DNA of 64,000 bases from Adiantum capillus-veneris. Its lineage: Eukaryota; Streptophyta; Polypodiopsida; Polypodiales; Pteridaceae. Below the pieces are notes generated by a model. That model did no database searches, was not told where the DNA came from, and saw nothing but the letters and a program-made list of their open reading frames with translations. Position 1 is the stretch's first letter. Each line of letters begins with the position of its first letter. The stretch covers positions 102,008,087 through 102,072,086 of the forward strand of contig CM043964.1 in the NCBI GenBank assembly GCA_014529385.2. The letters run 5' to 3'. Made by a program: the position numbers and the translations under genes. Positions 20,976 to 32,087 of the stretch are shown here, piece after piece.

Positions 20976-23900
20976 CTAAAGTTGCTTATCCTCGAGCATT
21001 TCCCTGATGAAATGATACTTCACATCCACATGCTTTGTCTTTGAGTGATAAACTGGATTGCGAGCCAATTGTATAGCACTTTGACTATCACAATATAACA
21101 CAGGCATCTCTTCTTTGATTCCCAAATCTGTTACTAGTCGATTAAGCCAAATTGATTCTTTGCATGCCTCTGATGCTGCAACATATTCAGCCTCTGTAGT
21201 AGACTGAGTAACACAATCTTGTAATCTAGAACTCCATGATACTGCTCCACCAGCCAATGTAAAGACATACCCTGACGTAGACCTTCGGTTGTCTAAGTCA
21301 CCTGCATAATCTGAGTCTATAAAACCCTTTACACTTAGCTCCTGACTCCCATAGCATATACGCATACTCTTTGTAGCTTTCAGGTATCTCAATATTCCTT
21401 TCACTGCCTCCCAATGTTTCTTGCCTGGGTTTGACATGTATCGACTTACTACTCCCACTGCAAATGCAATGTCTGGGCGAGTAGCAATCATTGCATACAT
21501 CAAACTACCCACTGCAGACGCATATGGAATCTTATCCATTTCAGCCTCTTCTTCCTCAGACACAGGACAATCTTGTTTGCTAAGTTTCACATATGGTGGC
21601 AATGGAACACTCAATGCCTTTCCCTTCTCCATATTGAAACGTTGCAAAACCTTGTCAATATACTCTGTTTGAGATAACCAAATCAACTTCTTTGATCTGT
21701 CTCTCTCAATGCGCATACCAAGTATACGACTCGCCTCACCCATGTCTTTCATGTCAAACGATTTTGCCATCTTTGACTTCAAAGCTGAAATTTCTTTCAA
21801 GTGCTTGCCAGCAATCAACATGTCATCCACATACAAAATAAGGATCAGCCAACTACCATCCTTAGCCTTCTTTGTATATAGACAGTGATCGAACTCACTA
21901 CGTTTGTAGCCTTGAGAAAGCATAAACTTGTGGAATTTATGGTACCATGCCCTCGATGATTGTTTTAAGCCATAAAGACTCTTTAACAACTGGCATACCC
22001 AATCTTCATTGCCTTTCTCAACAAACCCTTCTGGCTGCTGCATGTAAATTTCCACATCTAAATCACCATGCAAGAACGCTGTATTGACATCCAATTGGTG
22101 CAACACCAAATCTAATATGGCAACCAATGCAAGAAAGCATCTCAATGTAGTCGTCTTGACCACCGGAGAGAAGACTTCATCAAAGTCAATGCCTTGTTCT
22201 TGCTTAAAGCCCTTGGCAACAAGCCTTGCTTTGTACTTTGGCCGACTATCATGAGCGGTGATCTTATACTTGTAAACCCATTTACAAGGTAGAGCCTTTT
22301 TGCCCTGTGGTAATTTAACTAGCTTCCATGTCTTGTTTTTATGCAGAGCTGTCATCTCTGACTGCATGGCCAATTGCCAATTCCCGGAGTCCTTCATTTG
22401 CACTGCTTCCTTGTAACATGAAGGCTCATTGCAATCAGTCAACATGACATAGTTCATAGATGGAACAAACCTATCAGGAGGTCGTGTGACACGTCCAGAT
22501 CTACGCACAATAGGTGGCTCAGGCTCAGCCACAACCTGAGGTTCCATTCTATCCTGTCCTTGCTCCTCTTGAGCCCTGACATTTTGTCTTGCACGTGCAC
22601 GTCCATCTTCTTGGAAGACAACTCTTCTAATCTCCTCAACCCTCTCTGGTTTAGAATGATATTTTGATTCATTAAAGTGAACATCATTGCTGCGGACAAC
22701 CTTTCTGGATTCGGGATCCCAAAGTCTGTACCCCATCTCACCAGAATTACCATAGCCTAGAAAGATGCACTTTCTACTCTTTGGCTCAAGTTTGTTCCTA
22801 AATTCCTTTGGAACGTGAGTATATGCCTCACAGCCAAAGACTCTGAGATGCTTGTATGAGGGCATGTTGCCTGACCATACCATCTCGGGCACTGAATCCT
22901 TCTGCAAAACCTTGCTAGGAGATCTATTTACAAGATGAACAGCTGTTGATACAGCTTCAGCCCAAAACCCATTTGGCAGCTGTGCATTAGACAACATACT
23001 TCTGACCTTCTCTTGTATGGTCCTATTCATCCTCTCAGCAACACCATTTTGAGGAGGATTGTAAGGAAAAGTAAGTTCATGTTTTATACCTTTTGACTCA
23101 CAAAAGTCCTGAAAGGCCTTTGAAACATACTCTCCACCATTGTCAGTGCGTAAGCATTTAAGCTTCTTGCCACTTTGATTCTCCACAAGTGTCACAAACG
23201 TTTTGAAAACACTAAACGCTTCATCCTTGTGCTTGAGAAAGTAAACCCATACTTTCCTCGAGTAATCATCTATAAATGTCATAAAACAAGAAGCTCCCCC
23301 TAGAGATAGGTTAGGCATAGGCCCACACAAATCACTATGAACAAGTGCCAACTGTGTATCGCTTCTACTGCTTCTATGCTTATGTGGCTGCTGTGTTTGC
23401 TTACCATACAGACAATGTTCACAGAATTCAAAATCATTAAATGAAAAGCAAGGCAAATAACCAGAACGAGACAAGATTTCCATTCCCTTCTTGGACATAT
23501 GTCCTAACCGGCTATGCCACAAAGAAACGTTCGGCTGCTCGATTACATTGATTACATTTTTAGAGACATTTGATACATAAATCATGTAAAGTCCTCCAGA
23601 CTTTACTCCATGTGCTACTGTCATAGAACCCTTGGATATCTTCCACATGTTCTGTCCAAAAGTGGTGACGTAGCCAGCATCATCAAGTAAACCTGTGCTA
23701 ATCAATCTCTTTGTAATTGCGGGAACATGTCTCACATTCTTCAGCGTGAAAGAAGAGCCATTCTGAAACTTCAATTGAACATCTCCAACACCTAAGATCT
23801 CACATGTCTGCCCATTGCCTAGCCGAACATGATCTTTAGTGGTCACATAAGAGGTAAACCACTCCTTGTTTGGAGACACATGAAGTGATGCCCCTGAGTC

Positions 23901-24854
23901 TATAATCCAGTCACTCAGTGCATTTCCATCAGATGCTATAAGAAGAGCTGAGTCCATTGTATTCTTCAAGAAGTAGATGTCTCCTGACACTAGACTTTCA
24001 TCCTCTGCAACAATGTTTGTCACATTTATTTCTTGGATCTTCACTGGGGACCTGTTCTTCTCACCATGGTCTTCAGCTTTCTCTTTGCCTTTTTCTGCTT
24101 TCCATTCTCTGCAGTCTCTTTTCATGTGACCCTTCTTGCCACAATGGTAGCATTCTATGTCACTCTTGCCTTTAGCACTGCGGGACTTGCTACGAGACTG
24201 ATTCCTCTTTCCACCTTTGTACTTTTCTTTGGTCCTTCCCCTGACAACTAAGGCTGTTCCTTTGCCTTTGTCCATTGTCTTTCTATAGGTTTCTTCAGTA
24301 AGCAGACTTCCTTCTACACCGGCTATGTTCAAACCATCTGGAGGTGCAGAATTACTCAAAGCTGTGCGAAAAGTGTCCCAACTTTCCGACAATGTGATCA
24401 ACAGGAACATAGCTCGAACACGTTCATCAAACTTGACACCTTGAGCTGACAACTGATTATAGATTGTGTTGAATTCATTCAGATGATTGGACATAGGTGT
24501 CCCTTCTTTCATCTTCAAGTCAACAAGCTTCTTAAGCTAGTATACCTGTGAAGCTGCACTCTGCTTCTCATAAAGATCACTCAGCTTTAACCATGCTTGA
24601 TAAGCCGACATCTCGTCTGCTACATTGAAGTAAACGCTTTCTGCCAAAGTCAGCATAATGGTAGAAAGTGCCAATTCATCCATTTCGCTCCATTCATCTT
24701 CGTCCATATCTTCTGGTTTTATCCCCTTGAGCTTTATAGGTTTTATCTGCTTCTTTTGTACCAACACGTGCCAAATCTGCTTCTTCCACAATGGGAAATT
24801 GGTTCCATCCAACTTCTTGATATTGTAAAGATCAGTGTCCTGTGATCCAGGCAT
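20976..24854 (-). CDS. Element D gag-pol polyprotein, one internal stop, slightly shortened
   Basis: A single minus-strand frame of 1293 codons broken only by a TAG at 24537-24539 inside gag. It ends in a premature TAG at 20976-20978; the same frame would otherwise run to about 20877 (with ENPADLLTK, the usual RNase H tail). Start is the ATG at 24854 (MPGSQDTDLYNIKKLDGTNF, a typical copia gag opening). In order, residues counted from 24518: zinc knuckle CYHCGKKGHMKRDC (123-136); protease DSGA (207-210); integrase zinc region (HSRLGHMSKKGMEIL) and core with HSDLCGP, TDNGGEY and NPPQNGVAERMNRT; RT with NTAFLHGDLDVEIYM and YVDDML; RNase H with DSDYAGDLDNRRSTSG and LYCDSQSAIQLARNP. All catalytic signatures I can check are present. 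The two stops are the only visible lesions. Confidence 0.93.
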
Positions 24855-25928
24855 AGCTACGCTTCACAGTAGTTTACTTTCCCGGGAAAAATTCGGCAGA
24901 GTTTCCCCTGTAAACTGACCTCTGAACCAATATCAACCTGTCAAATGAACCATGAAAGCTTCAGATTCTGCAGAAATTTTGGCAGAGTCTCCTTTGTAAA
25001 ATGGCTCTGGTGTACTCAATAAACAGACCAAAAAACAGCTCAAAAAACACTGTCTCTCTGACACTGTAAGCTGTGGGTAAACCTGTCCTGCACCTGTACT
25101 GTCTCTGACTGTCCTGTAAGCATAGACTGCGACAATGCCTCAACGGTAGTAAAGCAAAGATGCAATCCCAACTGTCTAACTCACAGTCAATACATCCTAG
25201 CTGCCTATCTAAGGGTGCTCGAGGGATCGCTCCAAGACCTGTATCACCGAAAGGATCTCAACATTCGAGAATCCCCCAGCTCAATAAAACCTCACTCGAC
25301 CCTCAACAAAGGCTTCAGTAAATCTGACAGTACATAGACTTCCCACAAAGTCATACATCCACAAATTTCCCAGTATATGCTGTAACCGCTGTTGCGGTTG
25401 TTTGCTGCATGACTCACAGCCAGCAAACCCTCAACAAACATACATCATCTCTGACAATACATCCCATGTGGAAGTACCTGCAATGTTAGGATGAAATCTG
25501 GAATATCAAGCAGCAAACACAAGGTACCTGATGAACTAGTGGATGTCGCCTACAGTCTGTGTGTAGATGCGCCCGTGTCGTATGTGACATGTCTCCAAGA
25601 ACTGTGAGCCGTCCTTCGATGTGTAGACAGCCACAAATCAACACTCTGGGAGTGGCGATATCCTCAGCACCTTCAGTCGTAGGCCGAAAATCCCAAATTT
25701 GCAGAGTCGGATCTGCACCCGTCGAGACCACGTAGTCGAAAATGGCCTGCGCAGACCTTTGTCGAAGCAGAACGGTGGCCGAGATGACCTCAGAATGAAA
25801 TTCTGAGAACACTAAGCCCTTCGGGCTGACGCACAAGATTTGGGGCCGTGTCTTTGCCTGTCGAATTTCACTCCAATCTGAGCTGGTGACTCTAGCCTCC
25901 TGCAGTGCTGCCCCGAGCCTCGATCTGA
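24855..25928 (-). other. Element D leader (about 1.07 kb between PBS and gag)
   Basis: Long untranslated leader, duplicated at 26831-27840. In this copy a minus-strand frame stays open for about 150 codons after the PBS (through EGRLTVLGDMSHTTRAHL), but the second copy breaks it, so a leader gene is not supported. Confidence 0.6.
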
Positions 25929-25940
25929 GCTCTGATACCA
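25929..25940 (-). other. PBS of element D, middle copy
   Basis: Minus strand TGGTATCAGAGC, an exact initiator-Met tRNA match, 2 bp from the LTR. Confidence 0.85.
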
Positions 25941-25942
25941 GT

Positions 25943-26101
25943 TGAAGGAGTACGAGCGGAAGTGCGACGTGAGAGAGAGTGCGAGAAGAAGAGCACGACA
26001 ATATGGTGAACTCGCTCTATTGTAATGTGTAGAGCATAGTGAGTTCTTATTAGGTTTTTACAAAAGAATATGTGTACATACCTGGCAGCCCGCCCACTTA
26101 C
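25943..26101 (-). repeat. Element D middle LTR, truncated
   Basis: Matches the first 159 bp of the 193-bp LTR (plus-strand order) and stops before CTGGGCGACC...CCCCAACA. It is then fused to the internal sequence ATAAATCATG, which in the full copy lies at 23578. Confidence 0.9.
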
Positions 26102-26800
26102 ATAAATCATGAAAAGTCCTCCAGACTTTACTCCATGTGCTACTGTCATAGAACCCTTGGATATCTTCCACATGTTCTGTCCAAAAGTGGTGACGTAGCC
26201 AGCATCATCAAGTAAACCTGTGCTAATCAATCTCTTTGTAATTGCGGGAACATGTCTCACATTCTTCAGCGTGAAAGAAGAGCCATTCTGAAACTTCAAT
26301 TGAACATCTCCAACACCTAAGATCTCACATGTCTGCCCATTGCCTAGCCGAACATGATCTTTAGTGGTCACATAAGAGGTAAACCACTCCTTGTTTGGAG
26401 ACACATGAAGTGATGCCCCTGAGTCTATAATCCAGTCACTCAGTGCATTTCCATCAGATGCTATAAGAAGAGCTGAGTCCATTGTATTCTTCAAGAAGTA
26501 GATGTCTCCTGACACTAGACTTTCATCCTCTGCAACAATGTTTGTCACATTTATTTCTTGGATCTTCAGTGGGGACCTGTTCTTCTCACCATGGTCTTCA
26601 GCTTTCTCTTTGCCTTTTTCTGCTTTCCATTCTCTGCAGTCTCTTTTCATGTGACCCTTCTTGCCACAATGGTAGCATTCTATGTCACTCTTGCCTTTAG
26701 CACTGCGGGACTTGCTACGAGACTGATTCCTCTTTCCACCTTTGTACTTTTCTTTGGTCCTTCCCCTGACAACTAAGGCTGTTCCTTTGCCTTTGTCCAT
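26102..26800 (-). pseudogene. Partial second copy of element D gag-protease
   Basis: Almost identical to 23578-24276 of the full copy: it includes the zinc knuckle CYHCGKKGHMKRDC and the protease DSGA, and ends at HGVKSGGLFMIYVS, then reads into the truncated LTR. It lacks the gag N-terminus and everything after protease. The near identity shows the duplication is recent. Confidence 0.9.
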
Positions 26801-26830
26801 TCTGCACCTCCAGATGGTTTGAACATAGCC
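26801..26830. repeat. 30-bp inverted filler at a deletion junction
   Basis: These 30 bases are the exact reverse complement of 24321-24350 in the full copy of element D. They sit between gag sequence ending at 26800 (equivalent to about 24277) and leader sequence beginning AATATCAACC (equivalent to about 24930). Confidence 0.9.
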
Positions 26831-27852
26831 AATATCAACCTGTCAAATGAACCAAGAAAGCTTCAGATTCTACAGAAAGTTTGGCAGAGTCTCCTTTGTA
26901 AAATGGCTCTGGTGTACTAAAAAACAGACCAAAAAACAGCTCAAAAACACTGTCTCTCTAACACTGTAAGCTGCGGGTAAACCTGTCTTGCACCTGTACT
27001 GTCTCTCACTGTCCTGTCACTGTCCTGTAAGCATAGACTGCGACAATGCCTCAACGGCCGTAAAGCAAAGATGCAATCCCAACTGTCTAACTCACAGTCA
27101 ATACATCCTAGCTGCCTATCTAAGGGTGCTCGAGGGGATCGCTCCAAGACCTGTATCACCGAAAGGATCTCAACATTCGAGAATCCCCTAGCTCAATAAA
27201 ACCTCACTCGACCCTCAACAAAGGCTGCAGTAAATCTGACAATACATAGACTTCCCACAAAGTCATACATCCACAAATTTCCCACTATATGCTGTAACCG
27301 TTGCAGCGGTTGTTTGCTGCATGACTCACAACCAGCAAACCCTCAACAGACATACATCATCTCTGACAATACATCCCATGTGGAAGTACCTGCAATGTCA
27401 GGATGAAATCTGGAATATCAAGCAGCAAACACAAGCTACCTGATGAACTAGTGGATGTCGCCTACAGTCTGTGTGTAGATGCGCCCGTGTCGTATGTGAC
27501 ACGCCTCCAGGAACTGTGAGCCGTCCTTCGATGTGTAGATAGCCACAAATCAACACTCTGGGAGTGCCGATATCCTCAGCACCTGCAGTCGTAGGCCGAA
27601 ACCCCAAATTTGCAGAGTCGGATCTGCACCCGCCGAGACCACGTAGTCGAAAATGGCTTGCGCAGAACTTTGTCGAAGCCGAACGGTGGCCGAGATGACC
27701 TCAGAATGAAATTCTGAGAACACCTATCCCTTCGAGCTTTCCCACAGGATTTGGGGCCGTGTCTTCGCCTTTCGAATTTCACTCCAATCTGAGCAAGTGA
27801 CTCTGGCTACCTGCAAATGCTGCCCCGAGCCTCGATCTGAGCTCTGATACCA
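26831..27852 (-). repeat. Second copy of the element D leader with PBS
   Basis: Homologous to about 24930-25942, with small indels such as a duplicated CTGTCCTGTCA block near 27010. It ends in a PBS at 27841-27852 (minus strand TGGTATCAGAGC). Confidence 0.88.
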
Positions 27853-27854
27853 GT

Positions 27855-28046
27855 TGAAGGAGTGCGAGCGGAAGTGCGACGCGAGAGAGAGTGCGAGAAG
27901 AAGAGCACGACGATATGGTGAACTCGCTCTACTGTAATGTGTAGAGCATAGTGAGTTCTTATTAAGTTTTTACAAAAGAATATGTGTACATACCTGGCGG
28001 CCCGCCCAGTTACCTGGGCGACCACATTGGGCTTTATACCCCAACA
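27855..28046 (-). repeat. Element D right (5') LTR, 192 bp
   Basis: TGAAGGAGTGCGAG...CCCCAACA, followed by the target duplication TGCAC at 28047-28051. Confidence 0.92.
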
Positions 28047-28051
28047 TGCAC

Positions 28052-29141
28052 TTGCTAGACTTGGTCTTGTTGTCAAATTTTTCATTGTAGTCAAATTTGT
28101 CGATGACAAATTTACAGTACATGATCTCAGTTTTGGTGATGAAATTGTTGCATCTGGCATTTTATGTTGTGGGCTGTATAAGCTCATTTTGTATGACAAG
28201 TGTGGGTAGAATTTTGCTAATGTATTTGTGGATTCTAATGCTATTTCAAATGCAAAACTTTGGCATGCACATTTTGGGCATCTCAATTTTGCCAGCCTAG
28301 AGAAACCTGATCTGGTTGCTTCTTTGCCGCCTTTTGAATCACCTGTCAAATATGTTTGTGAAGGCTGTATTTTGGTTAAGATGCAACGTTCAAAGTTTCC
28401 AAAGGATGGTTCAGTTAGGGCCACATGTAGGTTGCAGCTTGTGCATAGTGATGTTTGTGGGCTCATGCAAACTCCATCCTTGGGCAATTACCTTTACTTT
28501 GTGACTTTCGTTGATGATTTCTCCAGGCATGCATGAGTGTATCCTCTTAAAGACAATTCCGAAGTGTTTATGTGCTTCAAACACTTTCTGGCAATGGCTA
28601 AAAATGTCTCAAAATATACTATGGGTACCCTTCGTCCCGATCGAGGGGGGGACTATATGTCTCATGAATTTAATGCATTTTTTGCTAGTTGTGGAATAAA
28701 ACACCAATGTACAATTTCGTAAACACCTCAACAAAATGGTGCTGCTGAGAGGAAAATTAGATCTCTTATGAAAATGGAACAATGTATGGTCAAAAGTGAA
28801 GCTTTGCCACATTCATTTTGGCTTGAGGGCATCATGTGTGCCACTTATGTACTTAACAGCTGTCCTACAAAAGCTTTGCAGTCTATGACTTCTTATGAAG
28901 CATGGCATGATAGAAAGCCTTCTTTTGAGCACATGCGTGTTTTTGGCTGTTTGGCATATGCTTTGATGCCACAAATGCAACGCAAAATATTGGATGATAA
29001 GGTAGTCAAATGTATTTTTGTTGGTTATAGTGCTGAAAGCAAAGGTTATAGGTCGTATCATCCGCAAAAAAAAGCGTATCTTGGTTTCACGGGATGTTGT
29101 GTTTGTGGAAGATTCTATACAACCCTTGTTATCATGTACTA
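28052..29141 (+). pseudogene. Element E integrase
   Basis: Continues element E after the insertion. The integrase zinc region appears as WHAHFGHLNFASLEK and YVCEGCILVKMQ. The core follows with HSDVCG, FVTFVDDFSRHAWV, RPDRGGDYMSHEF (the usual TDNGGEY with substitutions) and TPQQNGAAERKIR. The C-terminal GYSAESKGYR-type motif is present before the frame is lost at about 29070. Stops at 28210 (TAG), about 28535 (TGA) and 28720 (TAA) break it. Confidence 0.88.
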
Positions 29142-30360
29142 GAGATAGTAATGTAAGCTTACAGGACATTTATGACACTTTGTTGCCTCTTTTCAGTGGT
29201 GGAAGTTCAAATAATCTAAATTCCAATGAGGCAAATGTACAACTGTAAATTCCAATGAGGCAACTGTACAGCCGTATGGGGGTTTCTGAAAATGTTACAG
29301 ATCAGCCTATTATTGATGTAGATGTACATGACGTACTTGATGAGGAAAGGGTTGAGAATGAGCAGGCTAGAGGTATGCGTAAATGGCTGGTGCATACTTT
29401 GCGTGACAGTAAATTGGATGCACCTTTGTATAGTCATTTAGGTTCTTGCCATGCATCTTACGTGTCAGATTGTTATGCTTTAGCTGTGTCTAGTTTAAAT
29501 GATGTTGAGGAACCTCTGTCTTCTAATGAAGCACAAAATTCAGAAAACTGGCTGCCATGCAATCAAAATATGATGCACTTATAGAAAATGACACATGGAC
29601 TTTATGTGATTTTCTTCCTGGAAAAAAGGCCATTGGTATGAAGTGGGTTTACAAGTTGAAATGCAAGCCGGATGGTGAGATTGATTGCTATAAGGCTCAA
29701 CTTGTTGCCAAGGGTTATGCACCACAAAAAGGCATAGATTATGAAGAGACTTTTGCTCCGACTTGTTGTATGACTACTATGCATTTTCTATGTGCATTGC
29801 AACTCATTTTGGTTGGGATGTACATCAGTCAGACATTGTTACTGCTTTCTTGAACGGTGACATATTTGAGGAAGTTTATGTAACGCAGCCTCGCGGTTTT
29901 GTCTAGAAAAGACAAGATGATAAAGTGTGCACATGTAAGAAAGCTTTGCATGGGTTGAAGCAATCTCCTCGTGCTTGGTCTGAGAAAGTTGATAGTCATT
30001 TGGTCAAACGAGGCTTTTGTAACAGTCCAACAGAGCGCACATTGTATGTAAATCGTGAGGGTGATGTGCTTCTCATTGTGGTTCTCTATGTGGATGGTTT
30101 GTTGATCACTAGACCAAATGAGAGACATGTTGCTGAATTTAAGGCTGCTTTGACTGCTAATTTCAAGATGAAAGATTTGCGGTTGTTTCATTGTTACATA
30201 GGTATAGAGTTTAAGCAGTATGATGGTGGAATTGCCTCGTGTCAGACAAGTTACATAGAGACATTGCTACGCAAGTTTGGACTTGAGGATTGCAAACCTA
30301 CGGCCACTACCATGGAAACAGGTTCGAAAGTGCATTTTCATGATGCTGGTGATCCGGCAA
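29142..30360 (+). pseudogene. Element E reverse transcriptase, truncated
   Basis: RT starts with a typical copia entry (ALIENDTWTLCDFLPGKKAI, KWVYKLKCKPDGEI, VAKGYAPQKGIDYEETFAP), shifts frame at about 29790, and resumes at 29925 with KALHGLKQSPRAWSEK. The catalytic box reads YVDG (30087-30098) instead of YVDD, so the second Asp is gone. It continues to GLEDCKPTATTMETGS and stops matching at about 30360; RNase H is absent. Fragment F carries the same region. Confidence 0.85.
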
Positions 30361-31525
30361 CTTTGTATGGATTAACTAAGTACATACAAAGTTACCTCAT
30401 GATTATTTCATCATGTTTAACACGCTGATTTATGCACATGATACGTTTATGATCACGTGCGTGCATAAAAATCACTTTTTGTTTCACGTCATAGAGGCGG
30501 TAGGAACACGGTTTTGGTCATAAATCACAAACCGTTATGAATATGCCCAAACCTTTTATGCCAGAGATAAAACACATCCATTTAGAACATTTTCTCTCTT
30601 TGGTGTCATGTGAAAAACACACCACGAGCTAAGAGATACGGTCAAAAAATAGTTTGCTACCCACTAAACCAAATATTTTTGACTCCAGGCTCCTTTACCA
30701 CTATATAGATTCACCGGATGGGCAAACCCACTTAACCAATTGAAAATCTTGATGAAACTTGATGATAAATGAATTTAGGTCTCCTGTTATCACTTCGGGA
30801 ATGCGAGTTATTAATCACTCTATTATCATTTTTATCTACACACGTAGGAGTGCTATCAAGGGAGGATACCATATGACATCGTGAGTTAACCGAGCCGTCT
30901 TGATATGTTCTATGGTTGGTTTTGGTGAGTTGATTTCAATTATTATATGGCCATAAAATTATGGTTAGACATCCCGAACCGCATAGGCATATATGAATAA
31001 AGTGGCTTTCTTTTGGGGTTACCGTTTGTTGTGTGAGTACCATATGGTCAAAGTGATGTGATGGAGTGATATGCTATATTATGGAGCTGAACTTGATGCA
31101 TTGATTTGAGGTCAAAAATTTTATTTGCATGTTTTGAATCCTTCCGACAATGTCAAAAAATTGTTTTTTGCATATGTGTGATGTTATGGTTTATGGTTGA
31201 CCTAAAGGTCGGAGTTGTTTTGCATCATGTTTATGGTGTTGGAATGTTATCATATGATGTATCAGGACTCATGGATTGATGTGGATGTCTCATATGTGCG
31301 GTTATGACTACTTTCCACCTTTCTAGGTCAAAATTAGCTCTATGTGCTAGAGTGGTGAAGTGCAGCTGTGATGCATCTACTTTGCATGGTTGGATGTTGT
31401 CAAAATTGGATTTTTTAATATCATGATTAGTTTCTGGTTGGACTCTTTTCATGCATGAAAGAATTACTTCTTAAGGGTCACATGTGTGTAGAGTTTGATT
31501 GATTACAGGAGATGTGTCAAACTCC
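30361..31525. other. Decayed, AT-rich sequence, no gene recognised
   Basis: No coding region. Short phrases such as TTATGGTT and TGGTTTATGG recur. It may be the 3' internal part of the element whose purine tract lies at 31526, but no RT or RNase H is visible. Confidence 0.4.
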
Positions 31526-31537
31526 AAGTGTGGGAGT
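31526..31537 (+). other. Polypurine-tract-like sequence before LTR I
   Basis: AAGTGTGGGAGT precedes a possible LTR start TGGTTCAGTG. The same AAGTGTGGGAG is the purine tract of element G at 53570. Confidence 0.5.
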
Positions 31538-32087
31538 TGGTTCAGTGTGATTATGATTTATGGTCATGGGCTGAGATTCCCTAATGGATTATGGTTGAAA
31601 TTTTATGGTGAAAGCCGATGTGGTTTATGGTCTTTTTTTTTTTGGATTGGGTTATTATGCCAAAATGCTGCCAACATTTTTGCAACCATGTTATGTTCTA
31701 AAGTGGTTATGCAGGATTGGTCATGCGTCACCCAAGAAGGGTGGAATGCTCACCCGTGTGTTGTGATTGGATTATGGTTTATGTTTTTTTTGGATTGGAT
31801 CATGAAGTGATCAAGATGGTTTATGGTAGACGTATAACGGTAGAGACCCTATACAGTCTAACTGTTTGGAAAAGGATTGTTTATGCATCTGGGAAGTGCT
31901 ATTGTCATTGGACTCATGTGTTATGTTTCTCATGGCAACGTCGCTACAAGACTAGGATCACCTACATCGCTTAGCCTTAGACTAAAGGGTTGCTGACATG
32001 GGCTTTGCTAGATCGAGGGTGCTGCCTAGGTCTTCTTCTTTTTTGTTAGAATCATCTACACGGTTAGTGCGTCGGGGGTTGAATGAC
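31538..32087 (+). repeat. LTR I, left part (split by element B)
   Basis: Sequence between a purine tract and the insertion point of element B. It continues at 47048 after the target duplication ATGAC and ends before the PBS at 47624. Total about 1.1 kb. The start is inferred only from the purine tract and a TG. Confidence 0.45.

Larger units (their letters stand above)
20592..28046 (-). mobile_element. Element D: young Ty1/copia element with three LTR copies inside one TSD
   Basis: Left LTR 20592-20784, purine tract, gag-pol on the minus strand (24854 to about 20877), leader and PBS, a shortened middle LTR 25943-26101, a partial second gag-protease (26102-26800), a 30-bp inverted filler, a second leader and PBS, and the right LTR 27855-28046. 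The outer target duplication TGCAC is perfect. The order LTR-internal-LTR-partial internal-LTR could come from recombination between two copies or from template switching before integration. Coding potential of the main copy is nearly intact. Confidence 0.88.
18995..30360 (+). mobile_element. Element E: Ty1/copia element, 5'- and 3'-truncated, split by element D
   Basis: Leader, gag, zinc knuckle and protease at 18995-20591 and integrase and RT at 28047-30360 are one plus-strand copia element. It is interrupted by element D, whose insertion duplicated TGCAC (20587-20591 and 28047-28051). Its own LTRs are not seen: the 5' end is lost next to F and the 3' end stops inside RT at about 30360, without RNase H. 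Confidence 0.88.

Noticed and set aside
23957-24251. Plus-strand hydrophobic ORFs (and copies at 26482-26776)
   Set aside because: Antisense shadows of the Lys-rich gag of element D.
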